Shown here piece after piece: positions 13,848-28,800 of a DNA stretch of 64,000 nucleotides (positions are counted from its first letter, which is position 1; each line of letters opens with the position of its first letter). Source of the stretch: Zerene cesonia (Eukaryota; Arthropoda; Insecta; Lepidoptera; Pieridae); assembly GCF_012273895.1 (NCBI RefSeq), contig NC_052114.1:8785927-8849926 (forward strand), given 5' to 3'. A model generated the notes under the pieces. It saw nothing but the letters and a program-made list of their open reading frames with translations. It had not been told where the DNA came from and did no database searches. The position numbers and the translations under genes were made by a program.

Positions 13848-16800
13848 GTAATAAAGCCCATGTTAGATCGCTAGCAGGGTACTCTGTGTTTAATTCGTAT
13901 AAATGGGATTGTAACAGTAAATGTTATTAATGAGCAGTACATTTTGGTACAGTAAAAATTCTGTTTAATCTGACGTAGTCAACATTGAACTGACTTTGAC
14001 GTAATTAGTTATTGTATCATTGGTGAATTAAATAAAATACATATTTTATGAGATTGAATTAAATCTTCTGAACAATTTAAAAAACCTCTACATTGTGCTA
14101 GATTTATTAATACTCCGTACTTTGAAATATTAATATTTATTCTTTTTAAATACACCTTTTACATTTATTTAGCGTTCTCACATTGAGGTTGGTATATTAT
14201 AAAAAACATTTGTCTACAGTTCACACATATCTTTAATTTAAGTGTCAGTCATAAACATTAATGCATTATATTTATTGAATTAATATGTCAAATTTATTAA
14301 TCGTCATCATAGTCAAATACGTCTGCCACAAGAAGACTTTTGAAAATAACTAGTACATTTCTTAATACTATCTACAACTTTATGATGAAAAACGCTTTAC
14401 TTAGCGCCATTTTAACGAAGGCTACTCCTCACTGATTAAACCCATTCACTTCCAAACTTCCGTTTTTAAACACCGATTCGTCCATGACCCGTACCAATCT
14501 TAAAATATACTGACTTTATACCGAAATGGTGTTTAACCATTAGCTTGGTTATTAAGGGCGGCTCGATAAACCTGAATTTTGCATATCATTGGACATGTTC
14601 CGTTGGTCGTGCCTAATACCGGAATGATGACTATTGGCCAAGAAATGTAAAGAATAATAAAAATAAACCCGTTTGCAGAATCCGTACCTGCACACTGCAT
14701 ATGAGTCTTTAAGGGTGAATCTCAAATTTAGTTTGAACATAATGATATTTAATTTTTAGCTTCATAGCATTGGAATGCTTTACAAATGAGAAATTTTAAA
14801 AGAATGGAAAACATTTTGATCACGAGGCGGGATTCGAACCCGCGTTTTTTGCCAAACCGTAGCAACGCCTAGCCTCTCGGCCACCCGTGATCCCGCCACA
14901 GTGATCGAATTTCTTCTAATCTTTCGGTTTTATGTGCCTAAGGGGCACGATATTATTGCAGATTAATATCACTTTACTTTTCATACGTAAATAGTCAAGT
15001 TAAGTATAGCTTCTCTCACCTTCTATTCATTCAAACCTTTTATTAAAAAAAATATAAAAGTTGTTTTATAATTTGAATGTACGAGTAGATTGCGGACAAA
15101 CTAATATTAAATAATAAAGAGTAAGTAATACATATTTGATTTTATCAATTAATTATAAATGATAAATAATTTGCAAATTAAAAAGCATTATAACCGCTTT
15201 CGCTTATATTTTGTGTCCGAAAATTCCTACCTCGGACGTTTCGCGGGCCATCTTTAAATATCTTAACGATGATGTAAACTTGAGCTTATAGTATTTTATA
15301 CAACACGGTCTAAAAGTGTTATTAAATATTCTATCTTTCAAATTTAGGAGTGAATTATTCTTGATTTCATATAAACCGCAGGGAACGGGAACTAAGCGGG
15401 AAAAATCTGGATCTTATTATTTCTTTTTTTGACTATGCGGCAAAGCCACAGGCGGAAATCTAGATTTTTTTTTTTATGTCATAATGGGCAACTGAGCTGG
15501 TGGTTCGCCTGATGGTAAACGATCACCACCGCCCATGAACATTCGCAGAGGCTTAGACCTCTGAAAATACGCTGCCCGCTTTTAAGGGATAAGGGATAAG
15601 GAGAGGATTGATGACTGGAAAGAAGGAATGGACTGGGAAGGGCTAGGAGAAGGAAATAGGCCTCCGGATATAAATAAATTAGATATAAATATTATATATA
15701 TATATTAGATATAAATAAATGTAATCTAAAAATTGTAATACTTGCATATTGTAGCTTGTTGGAAAACGCAAACTAGAAATATTCAAAGTAACCAATATAC
15801 TGCACGTGACAATATGTCAATTTTGTAACATTTCGCAACAATTGTCACAATAGAATGCAGTCTATCACACTAGCTCTTATTTCAATGTGGGCAGGCACAA
15901 GCCGTTTAAAGTGTACGATTTAAATTAAATATTTAATGTCTTCGTATTACGCTTTTTGTGTTGTAGGTCAGATGTGGGTTTTACACGCTTGGCAGGATGG
16001 AAATAAAAGTTATGTAAGGAAAAATACATAAAATTGCCCAATTTAGTGTTTTTATTTGGAAATATCAAAATATACAGATTACAGTTTATTTTAAAAATAA
16101 CTGTCATTGAAGTAACGATGCTTTGTATGTATTACATTTTTTAAATAGTATCCTTCCTATCCGATACGATCCACTTTGAAAAGTCTTATTTATTTATTTA
16201 TTTATTCTTTATTGCACTTAATTAACATTAAAGAAAAAGACAAATAAAACTTACATCTAAGTACAATGGGCGGGCGGTCGCTTAGAGCGATTACTTCCAG
16301 ACAACCTCGGGTACAATAGAGGACTATTATAATAATAATAAAAGTCGTTTTATATATAAACAAATTCTTAATGCAAGTTAAGTACTTCTCGCAGTTTTTT
16401 TGCAATTCCTTTTTACCAATTAAATCCTATCTATCCGACACGATACCGATACGACTTTCGAGTGTCGCGTAATCTAAATACTTCAATAAATTAACACTTG
16501 CCATACTATAACAAGTAAATCACAACCGGTATAGCGGGACACAATTTAGTTGCTGTCTCGATATCGTTACATTAAATATGCGATCTATCTACGCACCTTT
16601 CCCTGGCATTCGACGCACTTTATCATGGTTTAAAACAACACTTGAAGGCCGTTTATAAAATATGGGCTTTGAGAAATCTTGTAGTCTGGTGGTCTCTCTT
16701 AGGCGGTTTACTGTAGACTGTTTATTAGAGAACACGATTATGTTGACGTAGTTTCATCGTTGATTGGATGTTCATTAGTATACTTGTTTTTATTTACTAT

Positions 16801-19800
16801 CACCTAGCTGCGCCCTGCGGTTTCACCCACGTAAGTCATACACGCGTAAGAATATCGGGATAAAAGTTGCCAATATATTTTTCCAGTCGTCCAGCTATCT
16901 ATGTACCAAATTTCACGTTCTGCATATTGTTACTCTTTTACGCAAAAACTACTGAATCGATTGCAATGAAATTTGGTACGTAGACAGCTGGACAATTGGG
17001 ATAACATATAGGCAACTTTTTATCCTCATATTCCTACGGATACGGACTTACGCGGGTGAAACCGCGTGGCGCAGCTAGTATTTGTATAATTTAATAGGTT
17101 TTTTACTCTCGAATTATACAAGGATAACTTCATATAAGTATTATTTAAATGTTAAACAATGAATCAATTTTCGCGAGTCCAATTACTTGAAAATGTTCTG
17201 AAAGATCGTTACGACACTATTGATAACAAGATCTGTTTCAAGTATGCAGATATATTCTGTCCTTAGCATAAAACGATTTTATTACAACGAGAAAACAATC
17301 GATTTAATCTCTATTCTTGTTTCGAAGAATTCTAGGCTTGGGAATAATTTTATGTTATTGTATACGGCATACTTCAATTAAATGTAACGGTTTAAATTGG
17401 TTTCTTGGCCTTGCCTTTATGTACTTATGAAATTTTCCATTTAAAAGAGGGGTACATGAGATCTCATTGTAGTGCTTGCAACTGTAAGTATAAATAGATA
17501 AAGTTTAGGATCCCATCTCGTGTTTTTTGATATGATTTTCACCAATACGTACCATTCATACATATCACATACATTATTTTTTTAACCATACTTTATATTG
17601 TATTTGACTTAAGTCATTTCGAAATTTCGGAAATCTCAGCACACAATTTTTGTTCGAGTTGCATTTGAGTCAATTTCTATATTTTGTTACCTTATTTTCT
17701 TTATCTTTTTTTTATATTCAAAGAGTCTTTTCCTATTAGGTGGGATTTAAAAATTCTATCCTTTAAATTTAATTTTTAGTTTTATAGCATTTAAATGCTT
17801 TATAAATGAGAAATTTTGAAAGAATAGAAAAATTAGATCACGAGGCAGGATTCGAACCTGCGTTTCTTGCCTAACCGTAGCAACGCCTAGCCTCTCGGCC
17901 ACCCGTGATCCCGNNNNNNNNNNNNNNNNNNNNNNNNNNNNNNNNNNNNNNNNNNNNNNNNNNNNNNNNNNNNNNNNNNNNNNNNNNNNNNNNNNNNNNN
18001 NNNNNNNNNNNNNNNNNNNNNNNNNNNNNNNNNNNNNNNNNNNNNNNNNNNNNNNNNNNNNNNNNNNNNNNNNNNNNNNNNNNNNNNNNNNNNNNNNNNN
18101 NNNNNNNNNNNNNNNNNNNNNNNNNNNNNNNNNNNNNNNNNNNNNNNNNNNNNNNNNNNNNNNNNNNNNNNNNNNNNNNNNNNNNNNNNNNNNNNNNNNN
18201 NNNNNNNNNNNNNNNNNNNNNNNNNNNNNNNNNNNNNNNNNNNNNNNNNNNNNNNNNNNNNNNNNNNNNNNNNNNNNNNNNNNNNNNNNNNNNNNNNNNN
18301 NNNNNNNNNNNNNNNNNNNNNNNNNNNNNNNNNNNNNNNNNNNNNNNNNNNNNNNNNNNNNNNNNNNNNNNNNNNNNNNNNNNNNNNNNNNNNNNNNNNN
18401 NNNNNNNNNNNNNNNNNNNNNNNNNNNNNNNNNNNNNNNNNNNNNNNNNNNNNNNNNNNNNNNNNNNNNNNNNNNNNNNNNNNNNNNNNNNNNNNNNNNN
18501 NNNNNNNNNNNNNNNNNNNNNNNNNNNNNNNNNNNNNNNNNNNNNNNNNNNNNNNNNNNNNNNNNNNNNNNNNNNNNNNNNNNNNNNNNNNNNNNNNNNN
18601 NNNNNNNNNNNNNNNNNNNNNNNNNNNNNNNNNNNNNNNNNNNNNNNNNNNNNNNNNNNNNNNNNNNNNNNNNNNNNNNNNNNNNNNNNNNNNNNNNNNN
18701 NNNNNNNNNNNNNNNNNNNNNNNNNNNNNNNNNNNNNNNNNNNNNNNNNNNNNNNNNNNNNNNNNNNNNNNNNNNNNNNNNNNNNNNNNNNNNNNNNNNN
18801 NNNNNNNNNNNNNNNNNNNNNNNNNNNNNNNNNNNNNNNNNNNNNNNNNNNNNNNNNNNNNNNNNNNNNNNNNNNNNNNNNNNNNNNNNNNNNNNNNNNN
18901 NNNNNNNNNNNNNTCGAACCTGCGTTTCTTGCCTAACCGTAGCAACGCCTAGCCTCTCGGCCACCCGTGATCCCGCCACAGTAATCGAATACCGTACAGT
19001 ACAGTAATAATAACCGAAAGAGTAGAAGAAATAGAGTTTTTTCTATTCTTTCAAAATTTCTCAATTCTATCCTTCATAATATATCTGTACTACAGTATTC
19101 ATTTTATTCCTGTATCCAATGACTCACACACAAATATAACTAAATAGAATATAAGCATACATAGTCGCTGCGGTATTTTTATAGATACTTGTAACATACT
19201 AACTATCACGTACCTGGCAACAAATTCTGGTCGCGTAAAAAACGCTATAATGGCTAGGAGAAAAAACCCATACATCGTGTGAGTACTAGGTTGCCTACAA
19301 CTTGGTTTTTAATATTTATGATAGAAACTCCTAAAGCTGTTGATTGTAAATGTTTCAAAGATCAGATTACTAGGCGATATAAGGGTTTCTGAAATGATAG
19401 AAATATTAAAGACATAATCAAAAATATATACTGTGCTATGTGAATTTCTTGTAGTTGTACTATTATGCTATAAGTTGTCTGATTCATACAGGTATAATAT
19501 ATCACATTTAAATAGACATTTAAAACTCTTATCTCGCAGTAATTTGATATGCAAAACAAGTCTATAATCCGGGAAATACCACGGCATAATCTTAACATTA
19601 TCTCGTTTCGATACAATGTTTTAGAACATGTCTCATAAATCTCTCGAAGGTTAGTATGCTTGAGACGATATCCTGCTTGTTCAAATCACAGATAAGATTT
19701 CATTGATTGATTTAAGTCAGGGACTGCGTATTTGATAGTTTGGTTTGGCGATGTAAAGCAAAAACGAAATTGTTGAAGGGAATCAAGCGACCTACAAGGT

Positions 19801-22800
19801 CCTTTCTTATCTTTCCCAAAAAATAAAATAAATATCTCCCAATATTCTTAAAATTATTAAACTTGTTTTAGATAAATTAAGTAACGATGAGTTATAATTC
19901 TCATTGTTAGTTGATGGAAATAGTGGATCAGATAATAAAAAATATTCAATCCCCTCTTAAATATAATATGGTGCTTATAGCTAAAACAAAATTGTGTTTG
20001 TTTACACAATGACATATTGTATTTGAAATAATATATGCACCTATATCGTAAGAAAGGCTGATACTTAAAACTGAACAAAAAACTCTAATACAATTTAATT
20101 CACTGTGCATGACATTTCTATAAACTTAAAATGTAATGTAACACTAATGTAACGGTGCATTGTGCAGTTTTCAAGAGTACTATTTTCCAGGGGCAGTCAG
20201 CAACTCTAGAAAGCATACGAACATCACTCTCTTCGAAATTCCCCTCTATGCAAACACCTTCCCAAGAGGTCGTGTACGACACGCTCGCACAACTCATGCA
20301 GGAAAGGAAAATATACCAGACATCCAGAGGATTCTTTATTGTCACTCCGGAGTAAGTATATTTATGAGCTATTTGTGACTTTTTGTTAATTTTCTTATTT
20401 CTGTACATTTTGGGGCAATAAAGGATTTTATCAATGCCAAGTTGCGGTGAGAGAAATGTCTCTCATGGTAATATATGTAACGACTAACATATTATTGTAA
20501 AATTTCAAAGCAGGTTATGTAAAGAGGTATCGTAAACTTTACAAAAGTAGAATGTATACACAAATTCAAGGCACAATCTTTGAAATAACCCAAAATACCT
20601 GTGATTCACCGAAACGCGTTCAATTTTGTACAAAAATAAATATCTGAATCACGGAGGTAAAATATTATTCTTCGTTTTTTAATGGCTCCACCCAATACAA
20701 GGACTCCACCAGTGTAACTGGAAGAGACAGAGGTAAAATATTATCACAAAAATACAGCTTTATGGGTATAAACGTTTTAAACCATTGTTTTAAATAAATT
20801 AAAAGGTATAACGTAATGTAAAGGGTATAAAAGTTTTATACTATTATTTTAAATAAATTAAAAGTACTGACGGTTGTTCGATTTTAGGTATGACAGAGAC
20901 GCCGTTTGCTAATTATTCTTAGTGTGTTATTTAAACCATAAATCAGTGTCCAAAGCTTAGACGATTAAAAACAAAACAGTTTGAAACTAATGATTCATTC
21001 TACCAAATAAAGACATCGTTCAACTGGAACACGTAACACAAATTGGAACGCTCTCTGTACGTACTGTACGTACCAATTTTGGCACTAAACTTGACACTGC
21101 GTATTTTATAGAAAGACATTAGTTTCTAATGCATAGGGACATTGTTTACTTAATGACTTCTAAATTTCATTAACATATCCACAAAAAATGATTATTTCAC
21201 ACGTCTGTTAACTTAACCTTCACGTAATTACTACAAAGGCGTTAAATACGTTAAGATAATTTAGCAGCAAATTGTTAAAAGATCTTTATGAAGAAGTTAT
21301 TATTTATGTATTTGCCATACAAATCACTTTAAAGGTCAATGTATTTAATTACGCTCAAACCACATATATAACAAATATTATGTAACGAAGTATTGATTGC
21401 GCACAAGGTTAGGATTTGATCGTTAATTTACTTTGAATAAGTAAGGTCGTCACAATGTGGGTTCTAATAACAATTATTCTTCTAATTATAAACATTTTTC
21501 TTCTAATGAATATTTTTTTCTAATTTAATCTGCGGGTCCTGGAAGATTTAAATTTACCTCTGATTTTTAATTTGTAATAATGTTCTGCCCATGATAAACT
21601 CACGCCTTACTAGTGTCGCTTTTAAAATATAATATTATTTAAAACATTAAAAAATATAAAGTTAATCAATACTATTTTAAACACAGCCAAAATGTTCTTG
21701 ACCAAGAAATATTTCACTGCTATTTTTATTACACACTGTCGTCTGGCGACAAAAATCTGCGTAAATTAATTTGAGTGACAAAAACTAGACCATGCTTCCT
21801 CTTTTGACCGTTAATTGGCCAGTAATCGATATGTCCTTATTACGTGTCGCCAATAATATGTGTTGTAAAAAAAACCCGTAATGTTCAGTTATGCAAGTTA
21901 ACAAGTAATTGTTAGTAGTATCTACTGTATATTTTTACTATAGATAATTATTTCCAAAATAAATTAACGTAGGCGCTTTGTTGAAACGAATTATGTATAG
22001 AAATAAATAAATGTTTCTGGATACAGAAAACGTTGACTAGTCCCCATCATACATGACTTAAACTGCTTTATACATATTAATCATTCAGATTTGAACACAG
22101 GGTCATTAACCACTCGATCGATCTCTTTATAAACATTAAAAACTATAAAGGTTATTGGTATTTTACACTTGACACCACCATAAATTATTGTTATTCTTGC
22201 TTGAATCAACAAAACAGTTTCAACGTATTTTAAAAGCACCGATTTCATCCCAAAGTAAAAACTTGTATTTTAATGAGTGACAGGTGATGCTCAGCAAAAA
22301 ATTTGAAGAAACATAAGACAACAGAATCCGGTTTATGAGGACCACACATGTTCAATTGAGAATGAGTTATATGTGTTTTGTTTACGACTTAAAATTGCAC
22401 AATCCCATCACCGGTTTTCTTTTTTTTGCGAAGGAAGAACCTGCTTTTTACCATATGATTGACCCCTAATCTTGAGGGCTTGATAAAAGAGAATTTGATG
22501 AACAAAAACATTGTAATTTAAACATTAAAAACCAATAGTCATCAATCATTATTTGAGTTTAAATTCAAAAATCAATAGCCTATTTCAATAACAGCGCCTT
22601 TTGTAACCCCTATGGAATACTTTGTTATATTAATTTTTTTTGGTGGTCACAGCCACATGTTTTAAGTTTACGTTTTAGGTAATATTCTACCATCTTCGAA
22701 ATCCACATCATACTTAGAAATTCAAACTTTGTAATCCTTCGTATGCTACTAAATTACCTACTTATCGTCTAGAAGTACCTACCTCTAAAGCTAGCAATTC

Positions 22801-25800
22801 ATTACTTCGTTAATAAATAGTATAGTTGTATAACATTTGTTTAAACTCTGTCCCACTATCCTCAGACGCCGACGCTCACGCTCTCGCTCCTCTTCCCGCC
22901 ACCACTCCACCGAGGACGAATGCAGCTCGCCCCGAACCATCCTCATGTCGGACCAGGAAGCCCTTCATCAGCTATACGGAGAGATAACTACAGTCCGAGA
23001 CGGTGCAGTCACGCATCAATGTGTTCAAACTAATTTGGCGGATGTCATCTGTGGAGGTAAGATCCAGATCAGTCAATTAATTTTTTTTCGCTTTCTGAAG
23101 AGCACTGTAGGTAGGCAAGTATAGACTGCTATTATTGTTCCTTAAAATCTAACCTATCTATCCAATAAAGCAAAAAAAAATCAAATTAGCGGAAAATTAA
23201 ATTGGGCTAAAATTCTATGCTTATTATAGCAACATACGTAATCACGCGTATTTGAAAGGAAGCGCGTATCATCAATAATTTAAATAAATTTTAAAAGCGG
23301 GCTTACAGGCCGGTAGCGGGTCGAATTCTATAAACCTTAGTGAAATAACATCGTGTTTGAACTCTGAAATCGCATTATCGCGTTCGACGCAGAATGGAGT
23401 CAATTTTGTACTAGAATAATGGCTGCATTCCCTTGCATTCTATCGACGTAAAGTAGGGCAGTTCTGCAGTGCCCTGATTTCAACTACCACCCAGAAATCG
23501 ACTACTTTTCAGTTGTTTCAGTAAAGAACAATTTACAGTTAATTGCCAAAGCGGCAACTTTTTCTTGATTTCCTTTATTAATGCTGCAATATTAAAGCAG
23601 TTGGAATCACGACAAAATCAATTGAAAATGAGGATAAGTTGAAATTATGCTAATTACGAATGCAATCAGAAGATATGTATACCTAAACCTGCAATAAAGA
23701 TGTAATTGTAATATTCAATTATAAACTTTATTGCAAGTTATGGAAAGTCAAATGAGTCTTAATTAAGATATCAACATAATATCTCATTAATTGTATCTCA
23801 AAACATTACGGTAACTGAGCACCTTGCCCACCAACAACATAAAATATGCGCCAATTCCTCAATTACCAATCGATAAATATCTCTTGATCCTAGAATAGTA
23901 GGGCATGTCTTCTAGGAATGCAAGATCGATATTCTTGTTCCGAACGCAAGTCTTGTAATGAGGTACCAAATATGGTAAGTGGTTCACCATCAACCCGTTA
24001 CTTGAGCCTTATAAGAGATGCGGCAGTGACATTGTATATGCTTACGCCTATCAGAAGATGGGCTTAGATTTGGTTCAAGATTTGCTCTGACGTTTTGTGC
24101 TCCTTGCAGTTTATTTCTTTATGTGATAGTTGGCAAAGAGGTGGTTGATCGTCTGATAGTAAACGACCAGCACCACATATAGACATTTTACACAGGCTAT
24201 GTGCCTTAGTTAGTAAAGGATTAATTAAATAATGGCTCTTTGTAGTTTCTTCATGTTCGGTTATATTATTTTAATTAGAATATTCTTCATTGGGGTGGGC
24301 GTATTATTAGATAGATATGGTAGTTTGTTTTTGTTTACATAGCATATTTAATATTTCATTACAGAATTAAATGTAAACTCGATTATACACATCGATTTCT
24401 CAAGTTATTAACCTTGGGTACGATTAATTAGGCACCTTTGTCAATAACAAGTCGTGTATGTACCACAATATTTAAATGAGTCGTGTATACAATCACACCT
24501 ATGAATAATTGGTCTGTCATATCATACAAGTCCGAATGGTGATAACTCCGCTTTGACATTGCTCTTTCCGGATCCGAAAGGTCAGTTCGGTCGCACGGGT
24601 TCGTGACTCTAAATTGTTTTAAATCCTAACGGTGTGTATTGAGAAATATGCAACGGAACCAACAATGTCTGAAATCAACTTATTCCGTTATGCGGTATTG
24701 TATGAGCGGAGGTGGAGAAAATTTACGTGATTTGTATATTAACTGAAGCAGTATTATTAAAAGAAACGTATAGTTTATTTTGTTTTGTGAAATACACGGT
24801 TAATTGCTTTATTATTGTAATGGTGTTTTAATAATTTTATATAATTTCTTGCATTACCTATCTCATAATTCGTCTTTACAGGCATAATTAACTCGGTAGA
24901 GGGTTTCTCTCACACAATAAAGCTTTTCATCTAATTAATTAGCTGTGGTTTGCCTCCGTCAAACACTTGCGCTTCAAAGAAAATTTCCCCAGCGCGTTAA
25001 TTAGTTACAACAAAGTTAACAGTTCATTAGACAATATAAACCAATCAAATTATATAACAGTAAACAAACAGAGATCTTAATCAGAGTAATGCTTTCATAA
25101 TTCCTCTTATTTACCTCCCCGATAAGAGCAGCCTTCCAAGGCCACACAAGCACTGCAAAAAGCGAATCCTTAAACAAAATGAATCTAATGACATTGAAAT
25201 AAGACCTATGTTAAATGTAAAAGAAGGTATCACAAGTAAAGAGATCATTTGAAAGCTTGTTCGGTTAGCGCAGGAAACATTAATCAGTCTTACACCATAT
25301 TTGCAGTAAATCACTTGTCAAGGCAATATAAACTTTAAATCCTGGTAATATAGGTTATGATTGACAGGTATTGATAAGCCTGATAGCGTCGTTAGAAAAA
25401 CCTTGATATTAAAAAGATATTGATACTACCACGTTAGTTAATGCTGATCCGTTACTCCCACTTTCCAAAGGGTGATTGAAATCACATCAATCAATTGGAA
25501 AAAAGTTAAAGGAACGATGCTTGTAACTAGGTATTTATGAATTTATGAATTGCCCTTCGAAATTGTTTGTATGTTTTGCACATATGAAGAATTTTATCAC
25601 ACACACATACATATCACTTAGAGTATGAAGATTTTTTAGGCCTATTTATTTATTTATTGCATTACGGATCAGCAACATGACATACACGGGTAACATGGAT
25701 TATAGATAAATGCTATGTACTGTTACTTTAGTTTTCAGTCGTTGCTAAAAACCCTTTTAAGTAGAAAAACAGCCGCATTTAAACATCATTTACTATTCAA

Positions 25801-28800
25801 TTTTATATTCAATTGCATATTTATAAGGTTATAAATTTTTAATTTATAGGGGGCGTTGATAAAAAATTTCATACTGTACAAGATATATTAACATTTAATA
25901 GGTTACCGGTTGCTAATGACGTATCGTTTAAACCAATGACAGCATGGAAAGTGAAGAGGCCTCCCTGACGCTACTTTCAAGTTTCAATAGACAAGAAAAT
26001 TTAGAAATTAAAAACTTTTTAACGGATTTTAAACGCGATTTATTCCTTATATTCTCCCCGTGACCACGTTCGCTGTAAAGTATTCGAAACGTCGGGTTAA
26101 TAATATAATGAATAAATCGCGATTAAAATCCGTTAAAATGTTTTAATTTTCTAAATGTATAATACTCGCGTAAAAACAAACACAAGAAGATACTAGATAA
26201 GAAAATGTTGATCTATAAATCGGTATCACCACTTATCATATCGATAGTTGTAAAAAGTTATAGTAGAAAATCCATATTGACTTACTACTACATCAATTTA
26301 CGTCTCTTAACATTAAGACATAAAAAGAAATAATTCGGAATGGAACTGATCTAATTTACTATAAATATCTATTTACAATTTACTGACTTGTTATGCCAAA
26401 CAAGTATTGTTTACGCAAGTGTATTTATCTTTGAGATAGGTAAAGTGATTGGTAAATTATTTTTGCAGATTGTTTTGAATACTTTTCAAAGTGAATTATT
26501 ATCAGTGTAAAAGCAATAGATGCTTACAAAACATTATAGCTAGATATTAACTTATAAGTTTATACATTATTGAAATTTCTATCATTGTAGACGATTTCAA
26601 ACGAGTAATATATTATTAAACGAAAATATATTTAATAATTCATGAATTTTAAGCGTGATGAAATACTAAATCAAATTCAATCTATACTTAAAGCCATTTC
26701 AAGTTTCATCTTATACTGCCCACTCCAATGTCTATATTGTTATTATTTAAATGTTGTCGTCTCAAATGCTTTGCGCGCTGAAATTGATATGCAAAGAGTC
26801 TGCATAGACAGCAATGTAAACATCACGACCACGCTTGTTCAGAATTCCCAAGAAAGTTGCAAGCTGTGTCAACAAACAGACGAACTCTCAGCATAAATAC
26901 TTATTAATGGTCTAACTAGTTCTTGAGAATTGTAAGTTCAACCGATTTTGAAATGTTTTATGATAATGAGCTCATACTTTTAGCGTGTTTAAATTGATTT
27001 CTCGTCTGTATAACATTTTGTAGACAGTTGACTTATCTAACTTGTAAGATGCAAACTGTGAACTTATTATGGCTGTTTGTTAATATTTTAATTGTTCATA
27101 AAATATTTATTGAATGTGGCGCACCACAGATCTGTTCGAGCGCATAAAATATACAATATTCATAAATCAGTTAACGTCCGACATGCCGGAAAACCTGGCA
27201 GTTATACACCAGAGAAAAACCATTACTGCGCCACCTACGTTGAAACACTATCTTCTCAAATACGATTTCTATGAATTGTATTGGGTTTCCTGCTTGATTT
27301 TTGTGCGAACATCTCAAAATTTATATTATAAAAAATCTGCAGTTTTTGCTATAAGCGGATAACTGAGCTGGTGGTTCTCCTGATGGCAAGCGATCACTTC
27401 CGCTAATGAACATTCACAGAAATAGTGCCTCGTCAAAAGCGCTGCCCGCTTTCTAAGGGAAAAGGGGTAAAGAAAGGATTGGCGACTGAAAAGAAGGAAT
27501 TGACTGGGAAGGATAGTTTAAAGGAAATGAACTAGAACTAGAAACTTCCTATTATGTATAAATTATTAAAATGATAGAAGCTACATCTTTAATGATTCAT
27601 CCGTATGATTTGCTATTATAAGTATACCGTATTTATGCATATGTAAGTAAGTACATATATTTATTTTTGAACGAACGACTCAAATTATTACCAAAAAAAC
27701 AAAAGCAAAAACGCCTTTAAAATCATCGCTAAACGCTCGCAAAAGACGAACTTCCATTCCCAACAATAGTAGCTCTAGTTATCTGATTATACAATAAACT
27801 TCACAAAGACATTGACTTTATTACAAAGTTTCCATTAAACTTCCATTACAATAAGTTCTATTCGATACTAAAATAAACCGATCGTTCAATGGTCAGGAAT
27901 GTCGCTCCATCACGGATTAATCCTGTCTCAATCGAATAAAGTTAAGAATTTATTGTTCCTAGAATCTTAAACTATTTAGAATTTAATAGTTTGTAGCTTA
28001 GAAACAACACTAGGGAGATTGAATTACTTATCAGACGCTATATTGTAACAGAGGAATTTAATTCCGATGCAGTTTATGGATAGAGCAATTATTTTACTAA
28101 GTATGATTTTATTGCGATATTAATTGTATAAATGGTTATTGTCTATGTTAGTTACATTACAACATGAGTTTTATGTAACTTTTGCTTAATTTATTTTGAC
28201 TTTTTAGTATTAGGCACATTGTTTCTAGGATTCCGAACATCGCTAGTCCGGCTTCTCGTGTACGAAGTTGCATATAGTTTAAATGACACGGAGCTAGTTT
28301 TAATCTCTGCAGAAGACTCACAAATCCAACATTAATGGCATTATGAATTCAAAAACGAGTTGTGTTCATAGTTCTAAAAAGGTACATAGAGAAACATTAC
28401 CGCAATTAAATTTTTTAACATAATACACGCAAACTACATTAACATTTTTGCCCATATTCAAAAAAACTTTGTACAATTGAATTTGATTTAATGACAATCC
28501 TACAAAATAATATTCCTAAGAAATATGTTACATCAATATTTACATAAAACAAAAGTAAGTAGGTAATGTATTCTTTGACCTCAGAATCAGGAAGGATCTG
28601 TAAATGCAAGAGTTGATAAGATACCATGGGACGCCCCAGTGGCTATTTTAACCTTTTCTATTTAAAACTAGGTTAAGTATATTCATTTTGTGGCGCAGTA
28701 TTACATAAGGTTGCGTGTTAGAACATTTACTTTATACTTTAGATTGCAATAAGGCAATAAGTCACCAAGTCACCAACAGCAAGGTGTTCCCATAGAATTA

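Larger units (their letters stand above)
13848..20190. other. STOX intron splitting the winged-helix (6.3 kb)
   Basis: GT-AG intron between the two halves of the DNA-binding domain. It contains SINEs, a LINE tail, an inverted Helitron pair and the 1000-N gap. No coding sequence seen. Confidence 0.75.

Noticed and set aside
14818..14895. Possible tRNA gene on the minus strand
   Set aside because: A and B boxes are tRNA-like but the acceptor and anticodon arms do not pair and the same unit recurs with a SINE body and AT-rich tail.
17756..18979. Long open frames of 343-407 codons across 17.8-18.98 kb
   Set aside because: They exist only because the 1000 N are read as open; the real ends are SINE sequence.
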